Source of the DNA: Janthinobacterium silvisoli
Lineage (GTDB): Bacteria; Pseudomonadota; Gammaproteobacteria; Burkholderiales; Burkholderiaceae_D
Assembly (NCBI RefSeq): GCF_014200725.1
Contig: NZ_JACHCL010000001.1
Location: forward strand, 620,001-684,000
Reading direction: 5' to 3'
DNA: 64,000 nt
The notes beneath the pieces were generated by a model. The model was given only the letters and a program-made list of their open reading frames with translations, made no database searches and was not told the origin of the DNA. This document shows, piece after piece, positions 8,704 to 15,669 of this stretch; the first letter of the stretch is position 1, and every line of letters begins with the position of its first letter. Made by a program: the position numbers and the translations under genes.

Positions 8704-9003
8704 GTGTTGATACTTCAAGAAGGCCAAGAAGTCATTAAGACTGGCACATTTCTATATGACGGACAAATCACTTGTGACGTCGTAATTGTGCGAGGGCCTA
8801 TTAGCTATGGTTCCGGCGATTACGAAGATTCTCCAGAATTCGCGGATGACCATGAGCGGGAAACGTTCTACATTCATTACGGCAGTACAACTGGGCGCGA
8901 CCGCTACAATGCTGGTTCGGCCGCTCGTCCAACACTGTTGGAGGCGATGGCCGCGGTAGAAGCGGCACCAGGATTTGGCCCCACCGTAAAATGGGTTGAC
9001 TGA
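8704..9003 (+). CDS. Small orphan protein, unknown (accessory)
   Basis: This 99-residue acidic product starts at a GTG and includes TFYIHYGSTTGRDRYNAG and AMAAVEAAPGFGPTVKWVD. It is probably a compact beta-rich soluble domain. An ATG at 8702 is out of frame. No motif is recognised. It is the middle of three same-strand small genes separated by about 65-70 bases, each followed by the shared motif; an immunity-like role is possible from context only. Confidence 0.6.
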   Translation: MLILQEGQEVIKTGTFLYDGQITCDVVIVRGPISYGSGDYEDSPEFADDHERETFYIHYGSTTGRDRYNAGSAARPTLLEAMAAVEAAPGFGPTVKWVD

Positions 9004-9019
9004 ATCCATTGTCTGGATG

Positions 9020-9041
9020 CGGCCAGAAGCTGCCGGTCGAC
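9020..9041 (+). repeat. Shared inter-gene motif, copy C
   Basis: Core CGGCCAGAAGCTGCCGGTC, starting 17 bases after the stop of the 99-residue gene. Confidence 0.45.
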
Positions 9042-9074
9042 ATCGGCGCTTTTATTTGAATTTGTAGGAAAAAT

Positions 9075-9347
9075 ATGAAGCAAATCTTGCCCCATATTCA
9101 AATTGGATTTCACAATAATGAGCATGTCATCGTCGTTGTGGGCGACTATGAACTTGCTGACTTCATCGAAGACTACCTCGGTGATGATTGCGATCTACCT
9201 TACGATTACCGGACTACCGTCGAACGGCCAGGCGGTGAGATTGTCACCTTACATTTTCCAGCATCTGCCCTGTTGCAAGAAATAGAAGGTGGCCTTACAA
9301 AGCTGTCCTTGGACGAAGTTGAGCGCATCTATCGCCTCAACAACTAG
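9075..9347 (+). CDS. Small orphan protein, unknown (accessory)
   Basis: This 90-residue acidic protein begins MKQILPHIQIGFHNNEHVIV and contains GDYELADFIEDYLGDDCDLP. An AGGAA ribosome site precedes the ATG. It resembles a small alpha/beta binding domain with a negative surface, a property shared by many immunity proteins, but no toxin gene is present nearby. I do not recognise the family. It is the last of three adjacent small genes and is followed by copy D of the shared motif. Confidence 0.65.
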   Translation: MKQILPHIQIGFHNNEHVIVVVGDYELADFIEDYLGDDCDLPYDYRTTVERPGGEIVTLHFPASALLQEIEGGLTKLSLDEVERIYRLNN

Positions 9348-9360
9348 AACATGACTCGTA

Positions 9361-9380
9361 CCCGCCAGAAGCGATCCTCC
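9361..9380 (+). repeat. Shared inter-gene motif, copy D
   Basis: CCCGCCAGAAGCGATCCTCC, starting 13 bases after the stop of the 90-residue gene. Confidence 0.35.
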
Positions 9381-9505
9381 AAGTCCAGCTGTGACGCAAT
9401 CTACAAAAAAGGATGCCACATATAACTTTTCAAATCCCGCTCTGACCGACACTTGGTTTCCAAGCGAACGCTTCGCCCCTACTTTCTGAAGAAAATGCTA
9501 CGAAG

Positions 9506-11128
9506 ATGGCCAAAAAAACAGGTCGAAATGATACTTGTACTTGCGGCAGCGGGTTCAAGTTTAAGAAGTGTCATGGTTCTTTCGTTATTGTCGACAGTGT
9601 GCGGATTTTGGAGAGTGCAACTTTTCGTCAGGATTTGAAGACAAAAATTGACCGTCACAAGGCTCAAGAATTCCAACGACGTGAACAGCAGGGTCTTGGC
9701 AAGCCGATCATTTCAGAGCAATTTCTTGGTCACAAGATAGTAGCGGTTGGTTCAAAAATCCATTATTCGATGCACTGGAAGACATTTCATGATTTCCTGT
9801 CTGACTATCCGAAGATCGTATTAGGCAAAGACTGGTGGATGGCGGAGGCCGGTAAGCTTCCGGAAGAACAGCATTGCATACTCACTTGGGCCACTCGCAG
9901 CAACGAGCAACGGAAGGCCTATACGGAACAGAAGGGAAGCGATGCCGCTCAACCTGCTACAGGGGCTTCGGCAAGCTACATGCGCTTTGCGTACGATCTC
10001 TACAGCCTGCAACATGCGGTTGAGGTCGAAAAGCTTTTGATCGACCGCATCAAATGTCCCGGCAACTTTCCTGGTGCGCTGTACGAGGTACGTGTGGCCG
10101 CTGCTATGCTCCGCGCCGGTTTCAATTTGCAGCATGAGGACGAATCTGCCAGGGGCTCAACTCACGTTGAGTTCATAGCTACCCATCCAACGCTAGGGGC
10201 AACATATGCGGTCGAGGCTAAGCGACGCGAAGGCAAGCGACTCAATATCAACAGCTTGATGTATGGGGCCCTTCGCAAACATTCGACTCACCCACGCATT
10301 GTCTTTATCGACACAAATGACAAGCGCCTGGAATCAGGAAGAGATCAGCATTATCCCGTCCCACTCGTCGAGGCCGAGAGAATGCTCAAGCGCTACGAGC
10401 AAGACCCAATTGGGAAGACACTTCCACCTGCATATGTCATAACAACTTACGAATCGGAGGAGCATCATCTTGACGCCACAGACTTACCTTCCGGGCTGTT
10501 GTTATGGGGCTTTCACCACGAAGATTTGAAGCCTGGGCTGGCGACGTTGTCACAACAAGTGGAATTGAGACGACGGCATGCACCAATCTTTGCACTGATT
10601 GACTCCATGCAGAAGCACCGCCACATACCTGCCACATTCGACGGCGAGGCTGAGGCCTTTGCAATCTGCGCTTCTAAATCAAGGCTACAGATTGGCCAGC
10701 GTCTGAATGTCGCCGGACCAGAGGGAGCGCAGATTGAAGTGACGTTAGAGAGCGGGCTTGTTATTCCCGAACGGGAAGTGGCAATGTGTTCGGTATGTAG
10801 CGATGATCAGCAGCGATTCTTCGTGCAAATCCCGTTGACGAAGAAGGAGTTGCAGGCCTATGCACAACATCCTACAACGTTCTTCGGCGTCATTGACCGC
10901 AACGCTGATCGATCACCCGTAAAGTCTGCTTTGGATTGGTTCAACTTTTTCTGGGAAAATTACTCCCTCACTTCAAAAGAGAAGCTAATCGAGTTCATGC
11001 GGGACGCACCAGATATTGGAAGACTGAAGGAGATGACCCAAGAGGCACTAGCCACTGAATATTGCACGCGAATGAGCGACATAATATTAACGCGAGAGAA
11101 CAAGGGCTCTGGGCGATCACAGCTTTAA
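9506..11128 (+). CDS. SEC-C protein with nuclease-like core
   Basis: A 540-residue protein in the accessory segment. Residues 10-24 form a SEC-C zinc motif, with C11, C13, C22 and H23 in CTCGSG and KKCHG. Around residues 190-242 the order YEVRVAAAMLRAGF (E194), HVEFIA (E222) and YAVEAKRR (E237, K239) resembles the active-site layout of PD-(D/E)XK nucleases, with Glu in place of the usual Asp; this is inference by pattern. The rest, including CSVCSDD near residue 430, is unrecognised. SEC-C domains in secreted or accessory proteins bind metal and sometimes nucleic acid or ribosome partners. A role in defence is a guess from domain logic and location. Codon use is less GC-rich than the flanks. 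Confidence 0.8.
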   Translation: MAKKTGRNDTCTCGSGFKFKKCHGSFVIVDSVRILESATFRQDLKTKIDRHKAQEFQRREQQGLGKPIISEQFLGHKIVAVGSKIHYSMHWKTFHDFLSDYPKIVLGKDWWMAEAGKLPEEQHCILTWATRSNEQRKAYTEQKGSDAAQPATGASASYMRFAYDLYSLQHAVEVEKLLIDRIKCPGNFPGALYEVRVAAAMLRAGFNLQHEDESARGSTHVEFIATHPTLGATYAVEAKRREGKRLNINSLMYGALRKHSTHPRIVFIDTNDKRLESGRDQHYPVPLVEAERMLKRYEQDPIGKTLPPAYVITTYESEEHHLDATDLPSGLLLWGFHHEDLKPGLATLSQQVELRRRHAPIFALIDSMQKHRHIPATFDGEAEAFAICASKSRLQIGQRLNVAGPEGAQIEVTLESGLVIPEREVAMCSVCSDDQQRFFVQIPLTKKELQAYAQHPTTFFGVIDRNADRSPVKSALDWFNFFWENYSLTSKEKLIEFMRDAPDIGRLKEMTQEALATEYCTRMSDIILTRENKGSGRSQL

Positions 11129-11142
11129 AATCTCAATACCAA

Positions 11143-11170
11143 TGACCGCTTCTGGACGAAAGCAGTCGTC
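11143..11170 (-). repeat. Shared inter-gene motif, copy E (inverted)
   Basis: TGACCGCTTCTGGACGAAAG on the + strand is the reverse complement of the motif seen as copies A-D. It starts 14 bases after the SEC-C gene. Confidence 0.45.
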
Positions 11171-11364
11171 TCGATTTCTGCTCCGTGCCGGATGACCGTA
11201 AACCGTCGACTTGATTCAGGTTGTGGCCCCCTGATTTCGGTGTCTGTCGTTCAGTTTCAATATCAGATCGCTGAAGATCGCTGTCTCACGATTGCTGGAA
11301 CAGCGCATCGAAAACTTGTTATAAATCGTCAATTTTCTGGCCACAGGACTCTCGGAACCACGCT
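11171..11364. other. Intergenic, no gene seen
   Basis: Together with the repeats beside it, about 395 bases (11129-11523) hold no convincing gene. An open frame at 11192-11416 lacks a ribosome site and crosses the tRNA-like repeat. A short direct repeat GATCGCTGAAGATCGCTG is visible near 11266. Confidence 0.5.
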
Positions 11365-11398
11365 CTGTTCATCCGCAAGTCCCTGCGGCGAGTCCAAG
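11365..11398 (+). repeat. Degenerate copy of tRNA-Asn 3' half
   Basis: These 34 bases match 8084-8117 of tRNA-Asn at 28 positions, from the anticodon loop (CTGTT) through ATCCGCA, GTCCCTG and CGAGTCCA of the T-arm. A tRNA fragment at this place is best explained as the distal attachment site of an integrated element, now diverged. Confidence 0.6.
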
Positions 11399-11523
11399 AA
11401 CCAGAACAAGTCATAGGCAAATCAGGGCCGTATTGCCGTACGGCACTTTTCTATGCAGCATCCCAAACAAGCATGTTATAGTCAGACCGCTGCGTCCCGC
11501 ACCCTGTGCGACGACGCGGCACG

Positions 11524-11675
11524 TTCTCAGGGCGGGGTGCAATTCCCCACCGGCGGTAATGGCTGCAATGCCTAGCCCGCGAGCGCTTGTTGCTGATGTC
11601 GATGACATGGGTGGCAAGGTCAGCAGACCTGGTGAGATTCCGGGGCCGACGGTATAGTCCGGATAAAGAGAGAGC
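11524..11675 (+). ncRNA. FMN riboswitch (RFN element)
   Basis: The conserved RFN blocks are present in order: TCAGGGCGGGGTGCAATTCC at the 5' end, CCACCGGCGGTAAT, AGCCCGCGAGCG, GTCAGCAGACCTGGTGAGATT, and TAGTCCGGATAAAGAGAGAG at the end. FMN binding would lower expression of the lumazine synthase gene downstream. Confidence 0.95.
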
Positions 11676-11838
11676 GGGATGGAATCGACGTTTGATGCAT
11701 GGTTTCTTGCATGCAAATGACGTCGTGCGCGTATCGACCGCGTCCTGGATCAGCCTATGCCAGGCCAGGATCGGTGTACTCGCACCCTGTGGCTAGTCAC
11801 GCCTGTCACCGGCAGATTGCATCCTTATCTATCCACGC

Positions 11839-11868
11839 CCTGTTTTTTGTTATTTCTAAAAACAGGAG
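11839..11868 (+). promoter_or_regulatory. Ribosome-site-sequestering hairpin
   Basis: CCTGTTTTT (11839-11847) pairs with AAAAACAGG (11858-11866), burying the CAGGAG ribosome site (11863-11868) of the gene at 11876. This suggests the riboswitch acts at translation. Confidence 0.55.
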
Positions 11869-11875
11869 TCATACC

Positions 11876-12409
11876 ATGTCACAACAAGCTTTTATCACCG
11901 CCACTTCCGATCAGGCAGGCGGGCGTATCGCCTTTATTCAAGCCAGCTGGCACCGCACTATCGTCGAACAGTGCCGCGTGTCTTTCATCGCCGAAATCCG
12001 TGAACTGGGCTATCTCGAGTCAGACATCGATTTCTTCGACGTCGCCGGCGCCTTTGAAATTACACTGCAAGCACAACGCTTGGCCCAGACCGGCCAGTAT
12101 GCCGCCGTGGTGGCAGCGGCCTTGGTGGTCGATGGCGGCATCTATCGTATGGAATTTGTTGCCGAAGCCGTTATTTCTGGCTTGATGCAGGTGCAGCTTG
12201 CTACCGGCGTGCCCGTACTGTCGGCGGTGCTGACACCGCACCACTTCCACTCCGGGGATGAACATCAGCAATTCTTCTTCCAGCATTTCCAGGTCAAGGG
12301 AGCGGAAGTAGCGCGAGCGTGCGCCTCGACCATACGTGCATTACGCCAGATCCCAGCGCTACCGGGGGTGGGCGTTAGCAAACAGGTAGAAATGCTCACC
12401 ACTAGCTAA
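11876..12409 (+). CDS. ribH: 6,7-dimethyl-8-ribityllumazine synthase, type II
   Basis: This 177-residue enzyme joins 5-amino-6-ribitylaminouracil with dihydroxybutanone phosphate in riboflavin synthesis. The segments SWHRTIVEQC, FDVAGAFEITL and LVVDGGIYRMEFVAEAVI, and VLTPHHFH, match the RibH2 type known from Brucella and rhizobia rather than the common icosahedral RibH1 (its GAVIRGxTxHxDYV is absent). The start at 11876 follows CAGGAG. An FMN riboswitch of about 150 bases upstream controls it, and a hairpin can hide its ribosome site. No other riboflavin gene is near, so it may be a second, FMN-tuned copy; the housekeeping ribH would lie elsewhere. Confidence 0.93.
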   Translation: MSQQAFITATSDQAGGRIAFIQASWHRTIVEQCRVSFIAEIRELGYLESDIDFFDVAGAFEITLQAQRLAQTGQYAAVVAAALVVDGGIYRMEFVAEAVISGLMQVQLATGVPVLSAVLTPHHFHSGDEHQQFFFQHFQVKGAEVARACASTIRALRQIPALPGVGVSKQVEMLTTS

Positions 12410-12416
12410 GCTTGGC

Positions 12417-12458
12417 AACATCGGCAAGTTGCACGTAACATCGCAGCTTGCCGATGTT
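12417..12458 (+). terminator. Possible terminator after ribH
   Basis: AACATCGGCAAG and CTTGCCGATGTT form a perfect 12-base stem around an 18-base loop. Only a short T-run follows, so strength is uncertain. Confidence 0.5.
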
Positions 12459-12486
12459 TCCTACACACACTTTGAACGAGTACAGC

Positions 12487-12852
12487 ATGCAAGATTCTCC
12501 CTCCTTCCAGTCCCGCGTACAACCATGGATGAATGCCTGTTTTGGCGCAGAACTGGCCGCTGACCACGCAGAGCGTAATCACCGTTTCCTGGAAGAATCG
12601 CTGGAACTGGCGCAAGCCTGTGGCGCTACGGCCGGGGAAGCCCATCAACTGGTCGATTATGTGTTTGGCAAAGAAGCCGGCGACAAGAAGCAGGAAGTGG
12701 GCGGCGTGATGGTGACCCTGGCCGCCCTGTGCCTGGCGCATGAGCTTGACATGCATGCGGCGGGTGACGAAGAGCTAGACCTGATCTGGGCCAAGGTCGA
12801 TGCGATCCGGGCCAAGCGGGCGGCAAAGCCCAATTTCAGCAATAGCAAGTAA
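12487..12852 (+). CDS. MazG-like NTP pyrophosphohydrolase
   Basis: This product of about 121 residues has the all-alpha NTP pyrophosphatase pattern: FLEESLELAQACG with the E-E-x-x-E metal site, then KKQEVGGVMVTL with a second acidic cluster. Such enzymes hydrolyse nucleoside triphosphates to monophosphate and pyrophosphate, often clearing damaged nucleotides. The ATG at 12487 is chosen because the hydrophobic-poor upstream extension overlaps the ribH hairpin. It stops 2 bases before the stop of the convergent unknown gene. Substrate unknown. Confidence 0.75.
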   Translation: MQDSPSFQSRVQPWMNACFGAELAADHAERNHRFLEESLELAQACGATAGEAHQLVDYVFGKEAGDKKQEVGGVMVTLAALCLAHELDMHAAGDEELDLIWAKVDAIRAKRAAKPNFSNSK

Positions 12853-12854
12853 GA

Positions 12855-13568
12855 CTATTCGCCCAGCAAGGCCAGCGACTCCAGCCAGTCCGCCCTCCAG
12901 TCACGCAGCAGCGGCTGGGTGGCGAAGGCTTTTTTCAGGTGGGACATCGGCACGCGGTGTACATCGTGCAAACCGAAGGCCAGGGTGACGGGATGCCACA
13001 AGTGGCTATTCTTGCCACCGCGCGAATTCTTGCGCACGCGGGCGCCATCGTCGCCAAAGATACCTACGCCGCCTGCCATGCCCTGGTCCAGGTCGACCTT
13101 GCCTACGCCGGCAAAGGCGATCAATATCTGTTCGCGGCTCAAGCCTTTCAAGGCGCTGGGCAAGACCACGGATACTGGCTCGGTTTCTACCTGCGCAGGC
13201 TGCTGCAACTCTTTCAGCAGGCGCAGCAAATCGCGCTCCTGGAAATGCAAGCCATCTTTGGATACACGCATGCCTTCGCCCGGCAACTGGATCGGCAAAT
13301 TACCCGAATCGCGCGTCAAACGCAGGCGCAAGTCGGCGCCACCGGCAGCCAGATGCCGGGTGTCTTCGATAAACACAACCGGGGCCGCATAACGCGTCAC
13401 GCCGTCGGCAAACAGCTGTGCCCATTCTGCCGAATAATCGAGCCATACATACGCTAACCCGCCCTGCTCCAGCAATCGCGCCAGGGTCCAGGGTGTGCCT
13501 GTCTGAGCAGTCAGCCAGGCACAGGCTTCGTCGGCGGTGGCGCGATAGGGCAAGGAAATGGAGGTCAT
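12855..13568 (-). CDS. Unknown protein
   Basis: A 237-residue soluble protein starting MTSISLPYRATADEACAWLT; an upstream ATG would add 18 residues of low quality. It contains VWLDYSAEWAQLF, DLRLRLTRDSGNLPIQ and KGLSREQILIAFAG, plus a C-terminal stretch rich in Trp and Leu (LRDWRADWLESLALL). The first third could be a small nucleic-acid or ligand-binding fold; nothing specific is recognised. Convergent with the MazG-like gene, it may be phage-derived, but the composition matches the host. Confidence 0.65.
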   Translation of the reverse strand: MTSISLPYRATADEACAWLTAQTGTPWTLARLLEQGGLAYVWLDYSAEWAQLFADGVTRYAAPVVFIEDTRHLAAGGADLRLRLTRDSGNLPIQLPGEGMRVSKDGLHFQERDLLRLLKELQQPAQVETEPVSVVLPSALKGLSREQILIAFAGVGKVDLDQGMAGGVGIFGDDGARVRKNSRGGKNSHLWHPVTLAFGLHDVHRVPMSHLKKAFATQPLLRDWRADWLESLALLGE

Positions 13569-13699
13569 GGAGCGGTTCCGGTGGCAAGAATGGCGGCAGT
13601 GTAGCAGAGAGCCAAGCGTCATCTGCGGGGCGCGCCTTTTCTACGCCGTGTGCTAAGCTGAAATCGTCATCAGCGCAATCAGCGCGAGGAGTGCCAGCA

Positions 13700-13891
13700 A
13701 TGAACTCAGCCATGAATTCGGCAACCAATGCCGCCGCCACACCATCGCCGCCACCGGAGCGCGACTCGCCCACGCCTGCAAACGAAAGCCACGCGGAAGA
13801 AGCCCTCGACGAAGCGCTAAAGGAAAGCTTTCCTGCCAGCGACCCGATTGCCGTGTCGACACCCAAACCAGGCGGCAAGTCCAAAGATTAG
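13700..13891 (+). CDS. Small conserved protein with ALKESFPASDP motif
   Basis: A 63-residue, apparently disordered protein: Met/Asn/Ala-rich and Pro-rich at the start, then EEALDEALKESFPASDPIAV and a Lys/Gly tail. This ESFPASDP element recurs in short proteins of many proteobacteria, but I know of no function. Start at 13700; a weak GAGGAGTG ribosome site lies before it. It is followed by a terminator. Confidence 0.6.
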   Translation: MNSAMNSATNAAATPSPPPERDSPTPANESHAEEALDEALKESFPASDPIAVSTPKPGGKSKD

Positions 13892-13912
13892 CTTAGTCAC
13901 TGGCAACACCAT

Positions 13913-13936
13913 AGCCACCCTTGCGGTGGCTTTTTT
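13913..13936 (+). terminator. Intrinsic terminator
   Basis: AGCCACC and GGTGGCT flank a short loop and run into TTTTTT, 22 bases after the small gene. Confidence 0.75.
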
Positions 13937-14025
13937 GCGCCTGCTGAATCCGAACAGATCCGTTCTGCGTACATGGCTGTAGCGCCATGCATAACGCGGG
14001 CGGCCACAGGATAGAAAGGATAGCC

Positions 14026-14238
14026 ATGCGCCATTACAGCAAACAAGCCGATCCCATCGATCAGCGCCTGTATCTTGCCCAACGGATTGACATCGCCTGC
14101 GAACGTTTGCGCCAGCGCGACGATGCGCTGGCCCGCGAACGCTGCGCCTTGTGGGTGACGGCCTGGTCGGTCGCGGCCGGCGCCGATACGCCACGCGGCA
14201 TGAAGTTGCGTATCCGCGGCGAATTCATCTTGCTTTAG
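14026..14238 (+). CDS. Small protein, unknown function
   Basis: A 70-residue basic soluble protein, MRHYSKQADPIDQRLYLAQR at the start, with mostly helical pattern and a Trp pair near residue 43. A GAAAGGA ribosome site precedes the ATG. No family is recognised. It is convergent with the cyd operon and shares the hairpin at 14249-14294. Confidence 0.5.
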   Translation: MRHYSKQADPIDQRLYLAQRIDIACERLRQRDDALARERCALWVTAWSVAAGADTPRGMKLRIRGEFILL

Positions 14239-14242
14239 CCCA

Positions 14243-14294
14243 AACAAAAGGCCTCGCCGAAAGCGGACGCAAATGCGAACGCCGGGCGAGGCCT
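14243..14294 (-). terminator. Terminator of the cyd operon
   Basis: AGGCCTCGCC (14249-14258) and GGCGAGGCCT (14285-14294) form a 10-base stem with a long loop; read on the minus strand it ends in TTTTG just after cydX. Confidence 0.65.
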
Positions 14295-14335
14295 GCCAGC
14301 CATATCATGCTCAATCGGCCATGACGGTCAGCTTC

Positions 14336-14458
14336 TTATGATTCCTTGCGGTACTTTTCAGGCGTTGTGTCGCCATCGACCATTTCGTACCACATCGCAT
14401 TGAGCACGGCGAAGGTCGCCGCCAGCGGAAGGCCCAGTATCCAGGCGAAATACCACAT
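14336..14458 (-). CDS. cydX: Cytochrome bd oxidase small subunit CydX
   Basis: This 40-residue single-helix protein, MWYFAWILGLPLAATFAVLN at the start and ending in DTTPEKYRKES, matches the CydX/YbgT family. It stabilises the CydAB heme pocket in the inner membrane. It lies 36 bases after cydB in the same direction, the usual place, and a terminator follows. An AAGGAAA ribosome site lies in the gap. Too short for many gene finders. Confidence 0.9.
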   Translation of the reverse strand: MWYFAWILGLPLAATFAVLNAMWYEMVDGDTTPEKYRKES

Positions 14459-14494
14459 AATTTTTCCTTTCTTTCATACTTATTGAAACGCGGC

Positions 14495-15649
14495 TTAGTA
14501 CGCGTGGCCCTTGCCTTCTTCGATCGCCTTGCCATCAACCTTGCCCCACAGCACTTTATACACCCAGCTCGTGTAAGCCACGATCAGGGGGATGAAGATG
14601 GCCGTGACCACCACCATGATGAACAAGGTCATGTGGCTCGATGACGAATCCCACACCGTCAGGCTGGCGCGCGGATCGATCGACGATGGCAAAATGAACG
14701 GGAACATGGCCGCGCCCACGCTGAGGATGATGCCGGCGATGCTGGCCGCGCTGGCCAGCAGGGCTGGCACTTCGCGTCGCGCGCGCAGGAAGGCAAACGC
14801 CAGCAGCGGCGCTACCAGGCCCAGCGCAGGAGCGATCCAGGTCCATGGATGGGCCGCGAAATTGAGGAACCAGGCGCCGGCATGCAGCTCGGCCGTTTTC
14901 AGCATGGGGTTCGACGGGCCATCGACCACCACCGTGCTGGTGATGCGGTAGCCATCGATCCAGAACCACAGGGCCACGCCAGCCAGCGCATACAGCACGA
15001 TGGTGGCAAGCGCCGCCACACTGCCGTAGCGGCGCGCACGCTCAGCCACGGCGCCATCGGCCTTCAATTGCAGCCAGGCAGCACCATGCATGACCAGCAT
15101 GGCGACCGAGACCAGGCCGCACAGCACGGCGAACGGGTTCAGTAGTGCAAAGAAGCTGCCGTCATAGAAGATATGCATATCGGACGAGAAGCGGAACGGC
15201 ACGCCTTGCAGCACATTGCCGATCGCCACGCCGCAGATCAGGGCCGGCACGAAGCCGCCGACGAACAGGGCCGCATCCCAGCGGGCGCGCCAGCGCGGAT
15301 CTTCGCGCTTGCTGCGAAATTTGAAGGCCACCGGGCGCAAAATCAGCGCCACCAGGATCACGAACATGGCCAGGTAAAAGCCCGAGAACGAGACGGCGTA
15401 CAGCTGCGGCCAGGCGGCGAAGATGGCGCCGCCACCGAGGATCAGCCACACCTGGTTGCCCTCCCACACGGGGCCGATACTGTTGATGATGACGCGGCGT
15501 TCCAGGTCGGTCTTGCCGGCGAACGGCAGCAGGATGCCGGTGCCCAGGTCGAAGCCATCCGTGATGGCAAAGCCGACCAGCAGCACGCCGATCAGCAGCC
15601 ACCAGATCAGGCGCAGGGTTTCGTAAGAAATCAATTCATGCAGGATCAT
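14495..15649 (-). CDS. cydB: Cytochrome d ubiquinol oxidase subunit II
   Basis: The 384-residue inner-membrane subunit pairs with CydA in the quinol-oxidising, oxygen-reducing bd complex. The N-terminal region (LIWWLLIGVLLVGFAITDGFD) and GPVWEGNQVWLILGGGAIFAAWP are highly conserved CydB segments, and about eight to nine hydrophobic helices are visible. Length fits the E. coli-type subunit. It starts 20 bases after cydA. Confidence 0.96.
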   Translation of the reverse strand: MILHELISYETLRLIWWLLIGVLLVGFAITDGFDLGTGILLPFAGKTDLERRVIINSIGPVWEGNQVWLILGGGAIFAAWPQLYAVSFSGFYLAMFVILVALILRPVAFKFRSKREDPRWRARWDAALFVGGFVPALICGVAIGNVLQGVPFRFSSDMHIFYDGSFFALLNPFAVLCGLVSVAMLVMHGAAWLQLKADGAVAERARRYGSVAALATIVLYALAGVALWFWIDGYRITSTVVVDGPSNPMLKTAELHAGAWFLNFAAHPWTWIAPALGLVAPLLAFAFLRARREVPALLASAASIAGIILSVGAAMFPFILPSSIDPRASLTVWDSSSSHMTLFIMVVVTAIFIPLIVAYTSWVYKVLWGKVDGKAIEEGKGHAY

Positions 15650-15669
15650 GGTATGGTCCTCCTTTCAGC

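Larger units (their letters stand above)
8129..11398. mobile_element. Putative tRNA-Asn island, relic
   Basis: Between the tRNA-Asn and an imperfect copy of its 3' half lie only accessory genes: three small unknowns and one SEC-C protein. By eye the segment is less GC-rich and uses more A/T-ending codons than the genes on both sides, a sign of transfer. No integrase, transposase or replication gene is present, so this would be an old or trimmed element, and the imperfect end argues against recent mobility. Confidence 0.5.

Noticed and set aside
8313..9380. Integron-type attC cassette array for the small genes
   Set aside because: The motif copies lack clear GTTRRRY and RYYYAAC core sites and no integron integrase is present.
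11192..11416. 74-codon ORF downstream of the SEC-C gene
   Set aside because: No ribosome site, poor composition, and it runs across the tRNA-like repeat.
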